Assembly (NCBI GenBank): GCA_023391815.1
Contig: JAEWAF010000057.1
Location: forward strand, 1-20,046
DNA: 20,046 bases
Direction of reading: 5' to 3'
Source: Pseudomonadota bacterium
GTDB lineage: Bacteria; Pseudomonadota; Gammaproteobacteria; Steroidobacterales; Steroidobacteraceae
Shown: piece after piece, positions 1 to 7,508 of the stretch
How positions within the stretch are numbered: position 1 is the stretch's first letter
How the letters are laid out: every line of letters starts with the position of its first letter
Notes under the pieces: generated by a model
What the model was told of the DNA's origin: nothing
Database searches by the model: none
Seen by the model: only the letters and a program-made list of their open reading frames with translations
Program-made: the position numbers and the translations under genes

Positions 1-309
1 ACGGGCCGAGCGATAGCGAAGGCAGTAGGGGAGCACGGTGCCGGGAAGCGCTAGGACATTCCCGACGCCGCGGACCACCGAGCCCTCCGGCTCGGGAAGC
101 GCGACGACATTCCCGCCGACGCAGACCGCCGGCGCCTCCGACAGCGCGGCTGAAATAGAAGCGCTCCCGAGCGACGCAGACCACCGGCACTTCAATCCGA
201 CTCCAAATTCAAGCCAGGAAGCTGAGCGACCGAAACTCCCCTGTCAATCGAAACGTTAAACTGCGCAACGTTCGAGACCGAATCGAGGCAATGAAAAGGA
301 GTCCCCGCC
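1..309. repeat. Non-coding leader region with degenerate 51-54 bp repeats
   Basis: This 309-base stretch has no convincing gene. It holds three related units at about 43-80, 94-131 and 157-190. The first two share the start GGGAAGCGC, a central ACATTCCCG and a GA-rich GACGC..GACC tail, and lie 51 bp apart. The third has lost the first part but keeps GACGCAGACC, about 54 bp after the second. Units one and two can each fold a hairpin with identical arms CGGGAA/TTCCCG (42-47/59-64 and 93-98/110-115) and 11-base loops of differing sequence, so the pairing is conserved while the loop varies. An open frame at 38-259 has an in-frame stop just upstream, no Shine-Dalgarno and low-complexity content, so I do not call it a gene. 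A REP-like element is one reading; its function is unknown. Confidence 0.5.
296..301 (+). promoter_or_regulatory. Ribosome binding site of the GST-like gene
   Basis: AAGGAG lies 8 bases before the ATG at 310. It is a strong Shine-Dalgarno match and fixes that start. Confidence 0.75.
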
Positions 310-936
310 ATGGCCGATATCACTTTCTTTCACAACCCACAGAGCCGCGGCCGTATCGCGCATTGGATGCTCGAGGAAGTGGGTGTTCCTTACAAGACGC
401 GATTGCTGAGATTCGACCGCGGCGAGCACAAAGCGCCGGAGTATCTGGCCATCAATCCGATGGGTAAGGTCCCGGCGATCAAACACGGCGACACCGTCAT
501 CACCGAGGCCGCCGCGATCTGCGCTTATCTCGCCGACGCCTTTCCCGCCGCCAATCTCGCTCCGCCGGTAAATTCGCCCGAGCGAGGCACCTACTATCGT
601 TGGATGTTCTTCGGCGCCGGCTGCGTCGAGCCCGCAGTTGTCGATCACATGTTCAAGCGGCCGCAGGTGGATCGCCCGGGCGCGCTGGGCTATGGCAGCT
701 ACGCGGACACGCTCGACGCATTGGAAAAAGCAGTCTCCGCCGGCCGGTTCATCCTGGGCGAGCGCTTCAGCGCCGCCGACGTGTATGTCGGCTCACAGAT
801 CGGCTGGGGCTTGATGACCAAGGCGCTGGAGCCGCGCCAGGCATTCGTGGACTACTTCGGCCGATGCACCGAGCGGCCGGCGGCCAAACGCGCCGCCGCT
901 CAGGATGAGAAATATATGAAAGAGTGGCAGTCGTAA
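310..936 (+). CDS. Glutathione S-transferase family protein
   Basis: A soluble 208-residue protein of normal GST length. Known family members join glutathione to electrophilic small molecules or reduce peroxides; the substrate here cannot be told. The N-terminal thioredoxin-like half runs to about residue 80. It has a Ser12-Arg13 pair near the usual catalytic position (NPQSRG), the cis-proline loop KVPAI (Pro55) and the glutathione gamma-glutamyl site, where Glu66 is followed by Ala67 instead of the usual Ser. The helical C-terminal half keeps the FSAADVYVG capping motif near residues 153-161. The start is set by a good Shine-Dalgarno 8 bases upstream. The gene converges on the lpxO-like gene with only 7 bases between stop codons and no clear terminator. 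I am confident of the family but not of the subclass. Confidence 0.9.
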   Translation: MADITFFHNPQSRGRIAHWMLEEVGVPYKTRLLRFDRGEHKAPEYLAINPMGKVPAIKHGDTVITEAAAICAYLADAFPAANLAPPVNSPERGTYYRWMFFGAGCVEPAVVDHMFKRPQVDRPGALGYGSYADTLDALEKAVSAGRFILGERFSAADVYVGSQIGWGLMTKALEPRQAFVDYFGRCTERPAAKRAAAQDEKYMKEWQS

Positions 937-943
937 CGAGCGA

Positions 944-1867
944 TCACACTCGCACGAACACGGCGTAGGCGAGGACACCGAGCAACGTCCACTTGAGCAC
1001 GTAGTAAGTTGTTCGGTTCCACGCCTTGATGCGCTTACCCAGCAAACGGAACTGGTAGGCGTAGGCGAACAGCTTATTGAGCACGCCGACCTTCTCGCCT
1101 TCGACGTTCTGCGTCGCCGCCGCGCGCACCAGCGGCTTACCGATGAATCGGTTCAACGCGCGCGCGACCGGATTCGACAACGGCCGCTCGACATCGCAGA
1201 ACAGGATGAGCCGCTGATGATCGGTCTGATTCTCGGCGCGATGAATGTAAGTTTCATCGAACACCACCGGCTCGCCATCCTTCCAGAAGTACAGCTGACC
1301 ATCGACGACGATGCGACACTCTTTCGAGTTCGGTGTCGATAGCCCGAGGTGATAGCGCAACGAACCGGCGAATGGATCGCGATGCGCGACCAGCCGCGCC
1401 CCCGGCGGCAACAACGCGAACATCGCCGCGTTCACAGTAGGAATGCTCGCCAGCAGCTTCGCCGTCTTCGGACAGAGCGCTTCGGCGGACGGCAGAAAGT
1501 CCCCGTACCACTTGAGATAAAAACGCTTCCAGCCCGTGCGGAAAAATGAATTGAAGCCGAGGTCGTTGTACTTCGCCGCAGCGCGGATGTAGCCCTCGTC
1601 GAACAGCAGCATCGCCTCGTCGCGGATCATCTGCCAGTTCTCGCGCAGCGGCTCGAGCTCCGGGAAGTGCTTCATCTCGATGAACGGCTTGTTCGGCACT
1701 GCGGAGAACAAGTACATGAGCGCGTTGTACGGCGCCATGATGGTCGAGTGATCGAGCAACTGCCGCGACAGCTTGTGCCGCACGCGCCCGCGGAAATGAA
1801 CGACCGCGCCGCTGACGATGAAGGTGAACAGAACCAGGAATCTCGGCCAGTAATAGAGGTAGGACAT
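944..1867 (-). CDS. lpxO: LpxO-like lipid A 2-hydroxylase (aspartyl/asparaginyl beta-hydroxylase family)
   Basis: A 307-residue Fe(II)/2-oxoglutarate-dependent dioxygenase. LpxO proteins hydroxylate a secondary acyl chain of lipid A at the cytoplasmic face of the inner membrane. Visible here are an N-terminal membrane segment (about residues 6-22), the conserved LpxO-type block DHSTIMAPYNALMYLFSAVP, the iron ligands His162-x-Asp164 (HRDPFAGSLRYHLGL) and distal His209 (ETYIHRAENQ), the likely 2-oxoglutarate-binding Arg219, and a C-terminal hydrophobic tail (TLLGVLAYAVF). Length matches LpxO (about 300). The frame is open to 1948, but I chose the ATG at 1867 because GGAGG stands just upstream and the protein then begins with its membrane segment. 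A hydroxylase acting on another membrane substrate is possible, but the whole-length resemblance favours lipid A. Confidence 0.8.
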   Translation of the reverse strand: MSYLYYWPRFLVLFTFIVSGAVVHFRGRVRHKLSRQLLDHSTIMAPYNALMYLFSAVPNKPFIEMKHFPELEPLRENWQMIRDEAMLLFDEGYIRAAAKYNDLGFNSFFRTGWKRFYLKWYGDFLPSAEALCPKTAKLLASIPTVNAAMFALLPPGARLVAHRDPFAGSLRYHLGLSTPNSKECRIVVDGQLYFWKDGEPVVFDETYIHRAENQTDHQRLILFCDVERPLSNPVARALNRFIGKPLVRAAATQNVEGEKVGVLNKLFAYAYQFRLLGKRIKAWNRTTYYVLKWTLLGVLAYAVFVRV

Positions 1868-1913
1868 CGCATCCTCCTGTTTGGAATGGCCGGCCGCGCA
1901 CGCTGGCGAAGGT

Positions 1914-1931
1914 GCGCTCCGGCGGGAGCGC
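1914..1931 (-). other. Short hairpin in the lpxO-like leader
   Basis: GCGCTCC (1914-1920) and GGAGCGC (1925-1931) form a perfect 7-bp stem with a 4-base loop, 47 bases upstream of the lpxO-like ATG. No T-run follows on either strand, so it is not a convincing intrinsic terminator. It could be a leader structure or chance. The rest of the 1868-2042 gap shows an AT-rich patch (about 1935-1985) where a promoter would fit, but I could not assign -35/-10 boxes. Confidence 0.35.
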
Positions 1932-2042
1932 AACCTTAATTCACACACGACAGATCTTTTTACAATTGTGGCTTCAAACAGTCATTCCTTGGGGTCATCA
2001 ATTGACGCACGCCATGCATCGGTTGCGCTGCACTTCTGAAAA

Positions 2043-3980
2043 CTAGCGCGCTGCGACAACCGGGAAATCGATCTGACTGGTCTTCCCTGGCGCACGCCAG
2101 ATGCGATGCGTCGCTTTCACGTAGTTCTCCGGTTTGGCGAACATGATGTTCGGCACGAACGTCTGCGGATTGCGGTCGTACAACGGGAACCAGCTCGACT
2201 GGATCTGCACCATGATGCGATGACCCGGCTGGAACGTGTGGCTCACCTGCGGCAGTGGAATCTCGTAATGGAGCGCCTCGTTCGCGGTCAGCGGCTGTGG
2301 GTCGGCAGGGTTCGCGCGATAGCGGCCGCGAAAGATATCGGCCGACAACATCTGCTGATAACCGCCCATGCTCGGCTTCGACGGCACTTCATCCGGCCAC
2401 ACATCGATGATCTTCACGACCCAATCCGCATCCGTGCCGCTGGTCGAAGCAAACAAACGCGCGATCGGCTGACCGGCGACACGCAGTGGTGCAGCCAGCG
2501 GCTCGGTTTCATACACGAGCACATCGGTGCGCGAGCCAGCGTGACGCTGATCGTCGACCAGCCACTCACCCCAACCGGAGTCCGCCGCGCTCGCTGGTAG
2601 ATTCGGACGCGGTCGATACGGCACGGGCTTCGCGGGATCGGAAATGTATTCGTCGTAGGTACCCGAGCTCGGCGCATCGAAGCCGAGACGTCCACCCGAC
2701 AACAGATACAGCGAACGCGACTTCTCCACGCACGCAACGGAGCAAGAGCGCGGCCAATGATCGTACTGGCGCCACTCGTCCGCGCCCGTTTCGTACACCA
2801 ACACACGCGGCGTCTTCGGCTTGGGCGCGTCTTTCAAATAATGATCGAGGAACGGCTGCATCACCTTGCTGCGAAACCAGCCGGCGGTATCGCCGTTGAA
2901 TTCGAGCGCCCCCAACGAACGACCTTCGCGCCGCCCCTGACCGTGATTCCACGGTCCCATCACCAGATGCACCAGTTGACCGGTCGGGTCTTTGGGCGCG
3001 AGCGCCTTGTACAGCGCGGGGCTGCCATAAATATCTTCCTGATCGAACAGCCCGCCGACGATCATCATCGGCACTTTCACCGGTTGCTGAGCGAGCAGCT
3101 TGTCGACCGCCTGCTCCTGCCACCAGCGGTCGTAGCTCGGATGCTCGGAGATCGTGCGCCAGAAGCCGAGCTGATCGAGGCCGCGCGACTTCGCGACTTC
3201 GCCCGCCGAGCCGGCGCGCAAGAAGGTGTCGTAGAGGTCGTATTCACCCCACCACCACCTGAACGATCCGCTGCGCGCGGCCTGCTGACCGTAGATGAAT
3301 TCGAGTGCGGCTCCCTGACGGAATGCACCGTTATGGAACCAGTCATCGCCCATCCAGCCATCGATCATCGGCGCGAACGGCACGGCGACCTTCAACGCCG
3401 GATGCGGATTCACCGTGGACATCACGGTGGTATAGCCCTCGTAAGAGCCGCCGATGGTGCCGACACGCCCGTTGCTCTCCGGCACGTTCTTCACCAGCCA
3501 ATCGATGGTGTCGTACGCGTCGGTCGCATGATCGACCTTGGTGGGATTCACCGGCCCCTGCAGCGGACGCGTCATCACATAGTCACCTTCGGAGCCGAAT
3601 TTTCCGCGCACGTCTTGATAGACGACGATGTAACCGGCTTCGACAGTCGTGTCATTCATCTGCGGCACGGCTGCCAGCAGCCGCGGGCTGTTGGAGCGCG
3701 TGACGCGTCCGCCCGCGTTATACGGCGTGCGTGTCATGATCATGGGCGCCTTGGCGTCCTTGGTGACGCGCTTGGGAATCAGGATGAAGGTCTTGAGCTT
3801 CACGCCGTCGCGCATGGGGATCATGACTTCGCGCTTGGTGTAGTCGAAGCTGTCGACGCTGGGCGTGAACTTCTCCGGCGTTTCACTCGGCAATGTCTTG
3901 ACCAGTTGCGACGCGCCGGCTTGCAAGCCGAAGCTCAACGCGAGCACGCATGCGAGTCCACGGACGATGTATCGGGGCAC
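2043..3980 (-). CDS. Secreted CocE/NonD-family hydrolase (alpha-amino-acid ester hydrolase / X-prolyl dipeptidyl peptidase type)
   Basis: A 645-residue serine hydrolase with a Sec-type signal peptide (about residues 1-23, LACVLALSFGLQAGA). An alpha/beta-hydrolase core holds nucleophile Ser179 in GGSYEGYT, Asp313 in GLFDQEDIYG and His346 in GPWNHGQG. The Ser-Asp and Asp-His spacings (134 and 33) closely match what I recall for alpha-amino-acid ester hydrolases, as do the motif YQDVRGKFGSEGDY and the C-terminal jelly-roll-like domain (about residues 400-640) typical of the CocE family. Members cleave esters or amides of alpha-amino acids, including beta-lactam side chains, or act as dipeptidases, so a periplasmic or exported role fits. 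The start is GTG with GGGAGAG upstream. No ATG option exists before the signal peptide. A palindrome 107-123 bases upstream may control it. The exact substrate is unknown. Confidence 0.88.
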   Translation of the reverse strand: MPRYIVRGLACVLALSFGLQAGASQLVKTLPSETPEKFTPSVDSFDYTKREVMIPMRDGVKLKTFILIPKRVTKDAKAPMIMTRTPYNAGGRVTRSNSPRLLAAVPQMNDTTVEAGYIVVYQDVRGKFGSEGDYVMTRPLQGPVNPTKVDHATDAYDTIDWLVKNVPESNGRVGTIGGSYEGYTTVMSTVNPHPALKVAVPFAPMIDGWMGDDWFHNGAFRQGAALEFIYGQQAARSGSFRWWWGEYDLYDTFLRAGSAGEVAKSRGLDQLGFWRTISEHPSYDRWWQEQAVDKLLAQQPVKVPMMIVGGLFDQEDIYGSPALYKALAPKDPTGQLVHLVMGPWNHGQGRREGRSLGALEFNGDTAGWFRSKVMQPFLDHYLKDAPKPKTPRVLVYETGADEWRQYDHWPRSCSVACVEKSRSLYLLSGGRLGFDAPSSGTYDEYISDPAKPVPYRPRPNLPASAADSGWGEWLVDDQRHAGSRTDVLVYETEPLAAPLRVAGQPIARLFASTSGTDADWVVKIIDVWPDEVPSKPSMGGYQQMLSADIFRGRYRANPADPQPLTANEALHYEIPLPQVSHTFQPGHRIMVQIQSSWFPLYDRNPQTFVPNIMFAKPENYVKATHRIWRAPGKTSQIDFPVVAAR

Positions 3981-4086
3981 CTTGTCTCTCCCTATGCACG
4001 GTAACGATCCAGGCGCGTGAGCTTAGTGGTTCGCGTCATACACGAGCAACGCGCACGGTCGCGTCTGCATGTCGACGTGGATCTAA

Positions 4087-4103
4087 ATAGCGACACTCGC
4101 TAT
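4087..4103. promoter_or_regulatory. Perfect 17-bp dyad between divergent genes; candidate TetR-type operator
   Basis: ATAGCGACACTCGCTAT is a perfect 7-3-7 inverted repeat in the 158-bp gap between the CocE-type hydrolase (leftward from 3980) and the small unknown gene (rightward from 4139). Its right arm overlaps a good -10-like TATGAT (4101-4106), placed so that transcription would begin about 26 bases before the 4139 ATG. No good -35 is visible 17 bases further up. Length, symmetry and placement resemble operators of TetR-family repressors, but no such regulator is encoded in the window. Confidence 0.55.
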
Positions 4104-4138
4104 GATCGCCGGCGTCTCCCCCGTACGCCTAAGCCCGG

Positions 4139-4501
4139 ATGCCGCAAATCGAACTGCCGCGCGCGCTCGAGGATTACTTTGCGTTCGCTGAAACCGAGCC
4201 GACCCGCAACGGCCGTCGGTTCTCGATCACGTTGCCCTATATGGACGGCGAGCGAATGGACCGGCTGCAATGGTGGTATCACGTCTCGCCGGCGCAGGAG
4301 CAGATGTACGAGGGCACGGGCCTGGCGTTCCATCGTAGCCGCGCGATCGAGCGGTTCCGCCGCCACATCGAGCGCTGGCTCGAAATCACCGCTCAGCGCT
4401 TCCACGGTGACGAGCCCATTCCGCGCCTCGGGCTACAACGAGAACGGGTTGAACAAGCGCCGCCGGAGCTCGAGCCCGTCGACAAAGTCGCGAACGGCTG
4501 A
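4139..4501 (+). CDS. Small conserved-type hypothetical protein
   Basis: A 120-residue soluble protein that I do not recognise. It has no signal peptide or membrane segment. The first 75 residues are rich in aromatic and charged residues (DRLQWWYHVSPAQEQMYEG) and the middle is a basic amphipathic helix (RSRAIERFRRHIERWLEI). The last 30 residues are proline- and charge-rich and probably disordered. Codon third positions are strongly G/C, as in neighbouring real genes, and the alternative frames over the same bases give low-complexity Arg/Ser runs, so this frame is the coding one. No Shine-Dalgarno is visible. The gene is divergent from the CocE-type hydrolase across the palindrome at 4087-4103, so the two may share control. 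It converges on the GNAT gene, 15 bases away. Confidence 0.6.
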   Translation: MPQIELPRALEDYFAFAETEPTRNGRRFSITLPYMDGERMDRLQWWYHVSPAQEQMYEGTGLAFHRSRAIERFRRHIERWLEITAQRFHGDEPIPRLGLQRERVEQAPPELEPVDKVANG

Positions 4502-4516
4502 CCCGCGCCGAAGCGA

Positions 4517-4948
4517 TCAGTCGCCGGCAACCAGCCCCGTGTCGATGGCACGCCGCTCGTCCTCGAACTTCGCCAGCGCGGTCAGCATGGGACGAAAGCC
4601 GAGCTTGCGATAAAAACCTTCCTTGCCGGGGTTCGCGTACAGAATAATTTTGCGATGACCGGCCGACAGCTCGGTCAATTTCGCGACCAGCGCCTTGCCC
4701 AGGCCGCGCCCCTGGTGGTCCGGGTGGACGACGATGTCACAGAGATAGGAACAGTCGCGGCCGTCGGCCAGCGCGCGACCGGCGCCGATCAGCTTGCCGT
4801 GCTCGAGCACGAAACATTTGAAGCGGCTGTTGCCGAACACCAGCCGCAGGTGCTCGGCGCTCTTGTCCCCTAACGGCGCGATCCGATACAGAATCGACAG
4901 CTCCTGCCAGTCGATCGTGTCCTGCTCGAACAGCCATTGTTCGCTCAT
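4517..4948 (-). CDS. GNAT-family N-acetyltransferase
   Basis: A 143-residue cytoplasmic acetyltransferase of usual GNAT size. The acetyl-CoA pyrophosphate-binding motif A is intact: strand CDIVVHPDH followed by Gln79-Gly-Arg81-Gly-Leu-Gly84 and helix KALVAKL. Motif B follows as IILYANPGKEGFYRKLGFRP, a layout common in small GNATs that acetylate amines or small metabolites. The substrate cannot be told. It is the last gene of a three-gene leftward unit, beginning 9 bases after the stop of the outer-membrane protein gene. No separate promoter and only a weak Shine-Dalgarno are visible, which suggests translational coupling. Its link to two envelope proteins is not explained by sequence. Confidence 0.88.
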   Translation of the reverse strand: MSEQWLFEQDTIDWQELSILYRIAPLGDKSAEHLRLVFGNSRFKCFVLEHGKLIGAGRALADGRDCSYLCDIVVHPDHQGRGLGKALVAKLTELSAGHRKIILYANPGKEGFYRKLGFRPMLTALAKFEDERRAIDTGLVAGD

Positions 4949-4957
4949 GAGGTCCGC

Positions 4958-5770
4958 TCAGCGGTAGGCGCGATCCCGCACCTTCAGCTCGACCTTGCGG
5001 CCGAAGTGGTACATCACGCTGAAGTTGATGGTGCCGATCTCCCGGTCGCGATCGATCACCGAATAGCCCAGCGCGACCCCGAGCGAGTTGCCCATGAACT
5101 CAGGCTGGTGCTCGATTTCGATGCCGTAGGTATCCTGACCGTACAGATCGCCGCCGGACAGCGTGACCTTGAGGTTCTCGAGCGGATACCAGCTGGCGTT
5201 CAAGAGATCCGAATCGAGCGTCTCGCCGTCCTCCGGCTTGGTGGAGGTATGCACGGCGCCGACCGTGAAGTCCCACAGATAGGCTTCGGCGGCCACACGG
5301 TAGTAATCGATGCCCATGCTGTCGTCGCCGGTGGAAACGAACACGGAGTCGTCGCCGCAATCGGAAGTGACATTGCCCTTGCCGTACGACGCCGAAATCC
5401 GGCCTAGCGTCGGTCGACGGGCAAACACGGTCAGCGCGCCATCGGTGTTATTGAAGCGACAGGTCTGGCGCGACGAATTCTCGGACGCCACATCGAACAA
5501 CACGTCGCTGGTGCGCGCCGTGCTTCGCGAGTAGCTGCCTTCCAGCGACGCGCCGAACAGATTCCCGATCGGCAGTGTCGCGGTGGCGCCAAGACCGAAG
5601 GTGCCATTCGACGTGCTGTCTTTCGTATCGCTGTCGCTCGCGACCAGACCGATGGAGACATTGGACGCTTGCACGGCCCGCTGCACAGGTTCCGCGGCGG
5701 TGGCAACGTTGGTGACCAGCGGCACGAGCGCCAGCAGTGAAGCACCGAGACAAATTTTGTGTGCGTTCAT
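4958..5770 (-). CDS. Putative outer-membrane beta-barrel protein
   Basis: A 270-residue exported protein with a clear signal peptide (MNAHKICLGASLLALVPLV...ATA, cleavage near residue 26). The mature part is built of alternating polar and hydrophobic strands with Gly and aromatic residues at turns (TFGLGATATLPIGNLFGASLEGSYS, GVALGYSVIDRDREIGTINFSVMYHFG), as in small barrels. It ends in Arg rather than the aromatic residue usual for BAM substrates, which weakens the barrel call. A few Cys (SRQTCRFNN, TSDCGDDS) could form a disulfide. The open frame reaches a GTG at 5782 that overlaps the TGA of the lipoprotein gene. I prefer the ATG at 5770, which gives a normal signal peptide. It lies between the lipoprotein and GNAT genes in one apparent operon. 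Function unknown. Confidence 0.7.
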   Translation of the reverse strand: MNAHKICLGASLLALVPLVTNVATAAEPVQRAVQASNVSIGLVASDSDTKDSTSNGTFGLGATATLPIGNLFGASLEGSYSRSTARTSDVLFDVASENSSRQTCRFNNTDGALTVFARRPTLGRISASYGKGNVTSDCGDDSVFVSTGDDSMGIDYYRVAAEAYLWDFTVGAVHTSTKPEDGETLDSDLLNASWYPLENLKVTLSGGDLYGQDTYGIEIEHQPEFMGNSLGVALGYSVIDRDREIGTINFSVMYHFGRKVELKVRDRAYR

Positions 5771-5778
5771 GAGGGTGC

Positions 5779-7416
5779 TCACAGGGCTGGCGTGGGCTGC
5801 ACGACGATGCGCAAGCTGCCACCGACGAACAAAGTGCCGCCATCGGGCGTGACGATCATCTGCACACCGCTGCCTGGATCGGCTGGGAGCGGCGTGACCG
5901 GACCCAGCGCGGTGTACGCGGCTTCGTCACGATCCACGCTGATGTCATAAACGAGGATGCCGCCCGCGGTCGGGTCATATGCGTAAGCGCGCGAGCCGTC
6001 GGATTTGATGGCGACCGCCGTGGTCGTGGTCGGCAGCGTGCCGAGCAACGCGAAACTGCCGTCGTAAACCTTGGTGCCGTTCAGCACGACGCGGGTGAAG
6101 GAACGATTCACCGCCGGCGCCACCGTGTTTTGACGCAGGGTCGGTGTCGCAGGATTACTGGACGTATAGGTGTGGGAAGCCGACGAGTAAACGTAACTGG
6201 CCACGTCGCTGGTCAGCGTGGGGTCGCCCTGCACGACGACGGCGGCGATGCCATTACCGGCCATGGCGGGCGTGGCATTGTTCAGGGCGCTGCCATTCAA
6301 CGCGATCGTGGCGGTAGCGGGGCTGTACAGATAGCCCTGCGTCGAGCCGCTGGTGGTGAGGCTGGTCGTGATCAACGCCACGTTGTCGTAGCCCACCACG
6401 ATGTTCTTCAGCGCTGAATTCGTGGCCAGCGACGGAACGGCAACGGCGGTTCCCGGCGCCAAGGTCACCGGGTCGACGTGCACCACCGCGCTGCCGGTGA
6501 TCGCGAGCAACTGCGTGCCATCGGCGGACAGCGCGGCGTCGAGAAATCCGTTGGCCACTTGCGTGGGCGCGTTCCAGGCTCCGTTGGCGTACTGATAACG
6601 AACGATGGGGTTGCTCGGCGAAGTATCTGTCACCGACAGCAACGCCTGTCGTTCGTAGTCATAAACCAGACGGCGCAGGCCGGTGGTCGAGGCCGGATGA
6701 TCGAGCGTCGTGGCCGCGAACGCGACCGGATCGACGACGTGCAACGTGACGTTCGACGGAATCTCGCCGATATGATTGGTCGCGCTGAGGCGCACGGTGT
6801 AGTTGCCGGCAGCCAACGCGGGATACGTAGCGGCCAACTCGGTACCACTGCTGCTGATACCGACAGCGGTGGCGGCCGTATCGCCGAATCTCACACTGGT
6901 GCCGCTGAAAGACTGAAAGCCCGCGCCGCGTACGATGACGGTGTCACTGACGCCCGAGGGCGTCACGTACGGGCTGACACTCTGAATCATCGGCGAGACC
7001 TGATAGCTGGCCAGAACGGTGGCCGAACTGCCGGCCGCCATCCTGCTGCAAGTCGCGTCGGAACAGGTGTAGCCGGTGACCGCCACCGCGCCCTGGAACG
7101 TGCCCGGGCCGACATCGCCGGGCGAGGCCGGCACGACAGTGATCTGCGCGGTTCGGCCGTTCAGAACGGAAGTTGTCGAAGCGATCGCATTCCCGCTGTG
7201 GACCACGGACAGCTGCACGACGTCCTTGCCAAACGTCGCGGTGAAGGTCTGCGAGGCAGGAGTTGCCGCGCTCGGGCTCGAGGCGTTGAAAGTAATCTCA
7301 TGGATTGAGATTTGGACCGGAGCGTCGTCTTCTCCGCCACCGCCGCCGCCACAGCCGGCCAGCAATCCGAACAACAAGAAGCCTGCTACGCGGCGGGCAC
7401 CCGGTAGATAGTGCAC
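5779..7416 (-). CDS. Lipoprotein with IPT/TIG domain and propeller-like repeats
   Basis: A 545-residue lipoprotein. The lipobox Leu19-Ala-Gly-Cys22 follows a basic hydrophobic signal, and Cys22 leads a Gly-rich linker typical of surface or periplasmic lipoproteins. An Ig-like IPT/TIG domain spans about residues 141-228 (SVSPYVTPSGVSDTVIVRGAGF ... NYTVRLSATN). From about 240 on, repeated strands ending in DG turns (SADGTQLLAITG, KSDGSRAYAYD, TPDGGTLFVGG) suggest a beta-propeller. I chose the GTG at 7416 because GGGAG stands at good spacing before it. The longer frame's ATG at 7440 has no ribosome site and sits inside a hairpin stem. The gene runs directly into the outer-membrane protein gene, and the two may form an envelope complex. 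Function unknown. Confidence 0.75.
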   Translation of the reverse strand: MHYLPGARRVAGFLLFGLLAGCGGGGGGEDDAPVQISIHEITFNASSPSAATPASQTFTATFGKDVVQLSVVHSGNAIASTTSVLNGRTAQITVVPASPGDVGPGTFQGAVAVTGYTCSDATCSRMAAGSSATVLASYQVSPMIQSVSPYVTPSGVSDTVIVRGAGFQSFSGTSVRFGDTAATAVGISSSGTELAATYPALAAGNYTVRLSATNHIGEIPSNVTLHVVDPVAFAATTLDHPASTTGLRRLVYDYERQALLSVTDTSPSNPIVRYQYANGAWNAPTQVANGFLDAALSADGTQLLAITGSAVVHVDPVTLAPGTAVAVPSLATNSALKNIVVGYDNVALITTSLTTSGSTQGYLYSPATATIALNGSALNNATPAMAGNGIAAVVVQGDPTLTSDVASYVYSSASHTYTSSNPATPTLRQNTVAPAVNRSFTRVVLNGTKVYDGSFALLGTLPTTTTAVAIKSDGSRAYAYDPTAGGILVYDISVDRDEAAYTALGPVTPLPADPGSGVQMIVTPDGGTLFVGGSLRIVVQPTPAL

Positions 7417-7422
7417 TTTTTC
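7417..7422 (-). promoter_or_regulatory. Start-deciding ribosome site for the lipoprotein gene (spacer end; SD core just upstream)
   Basis: Read leftward, the sequence is GGGAGAAAAA then GTG. The GGGAG core (about 7422-7426) lies 5 bases before the GTG at 7416, giving normal spacing. The upstream in-frame ATG at 7440 has nothing comparable. Confidence 0.6.
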
Positions 7423-7436
7423 TCCCAAAAACGGGC

Positions 7437-7465
7437 GCATCGCGCCTTCGAGGAAAGCGCGATGC
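7437..7465 (-). terminator. Hairpin between transport operon and lipoprotein gene (possible terminator or leader attenuator)
   Basis: GCATCGCGC (7437-7445) and GCGCGATGC (7457-7465) form a perfect 9-bp stem with an 11-base loop. On the minus strand the stem is followed, after GCCCG, by TTTTT and then the Shine-Dalgarno of the lipoprotein gene. The T-run is displaced from the stem by 5 bases, so it is an imperfect intrinsic terminator at best. It could stop readthrough from the transporter gene or act as a leader structure. Confidence 0.45.
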
Positions 7466-7508
7466 TACCCGATCAAACTGAATACGGGATGTATGTGCGA
7501 CTATTGTG

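Noticed and set aside
38..259. 73-residue Ser/Thr/Pro-rich open frame at the left edge
   Set aside because: No ribosome site, low complexity that comes from the DNA repeats, and an in-frame stop at 14-16 just upstream. It is better read as repeat DNA.
2757..4004. 415-residue open frame opposite the CocE-type hydrolase
   Set aside because: Antisense to a gene with an intact catalytic triad; Arg/His-rich with no domain. It is a typical GC-rich mirror frame.
4017..4613. 198-residue Ser/Arg-rich open frame
   Set aside because: Low complexity, crosses the palindrome and two better genes, and has no ribosome site.
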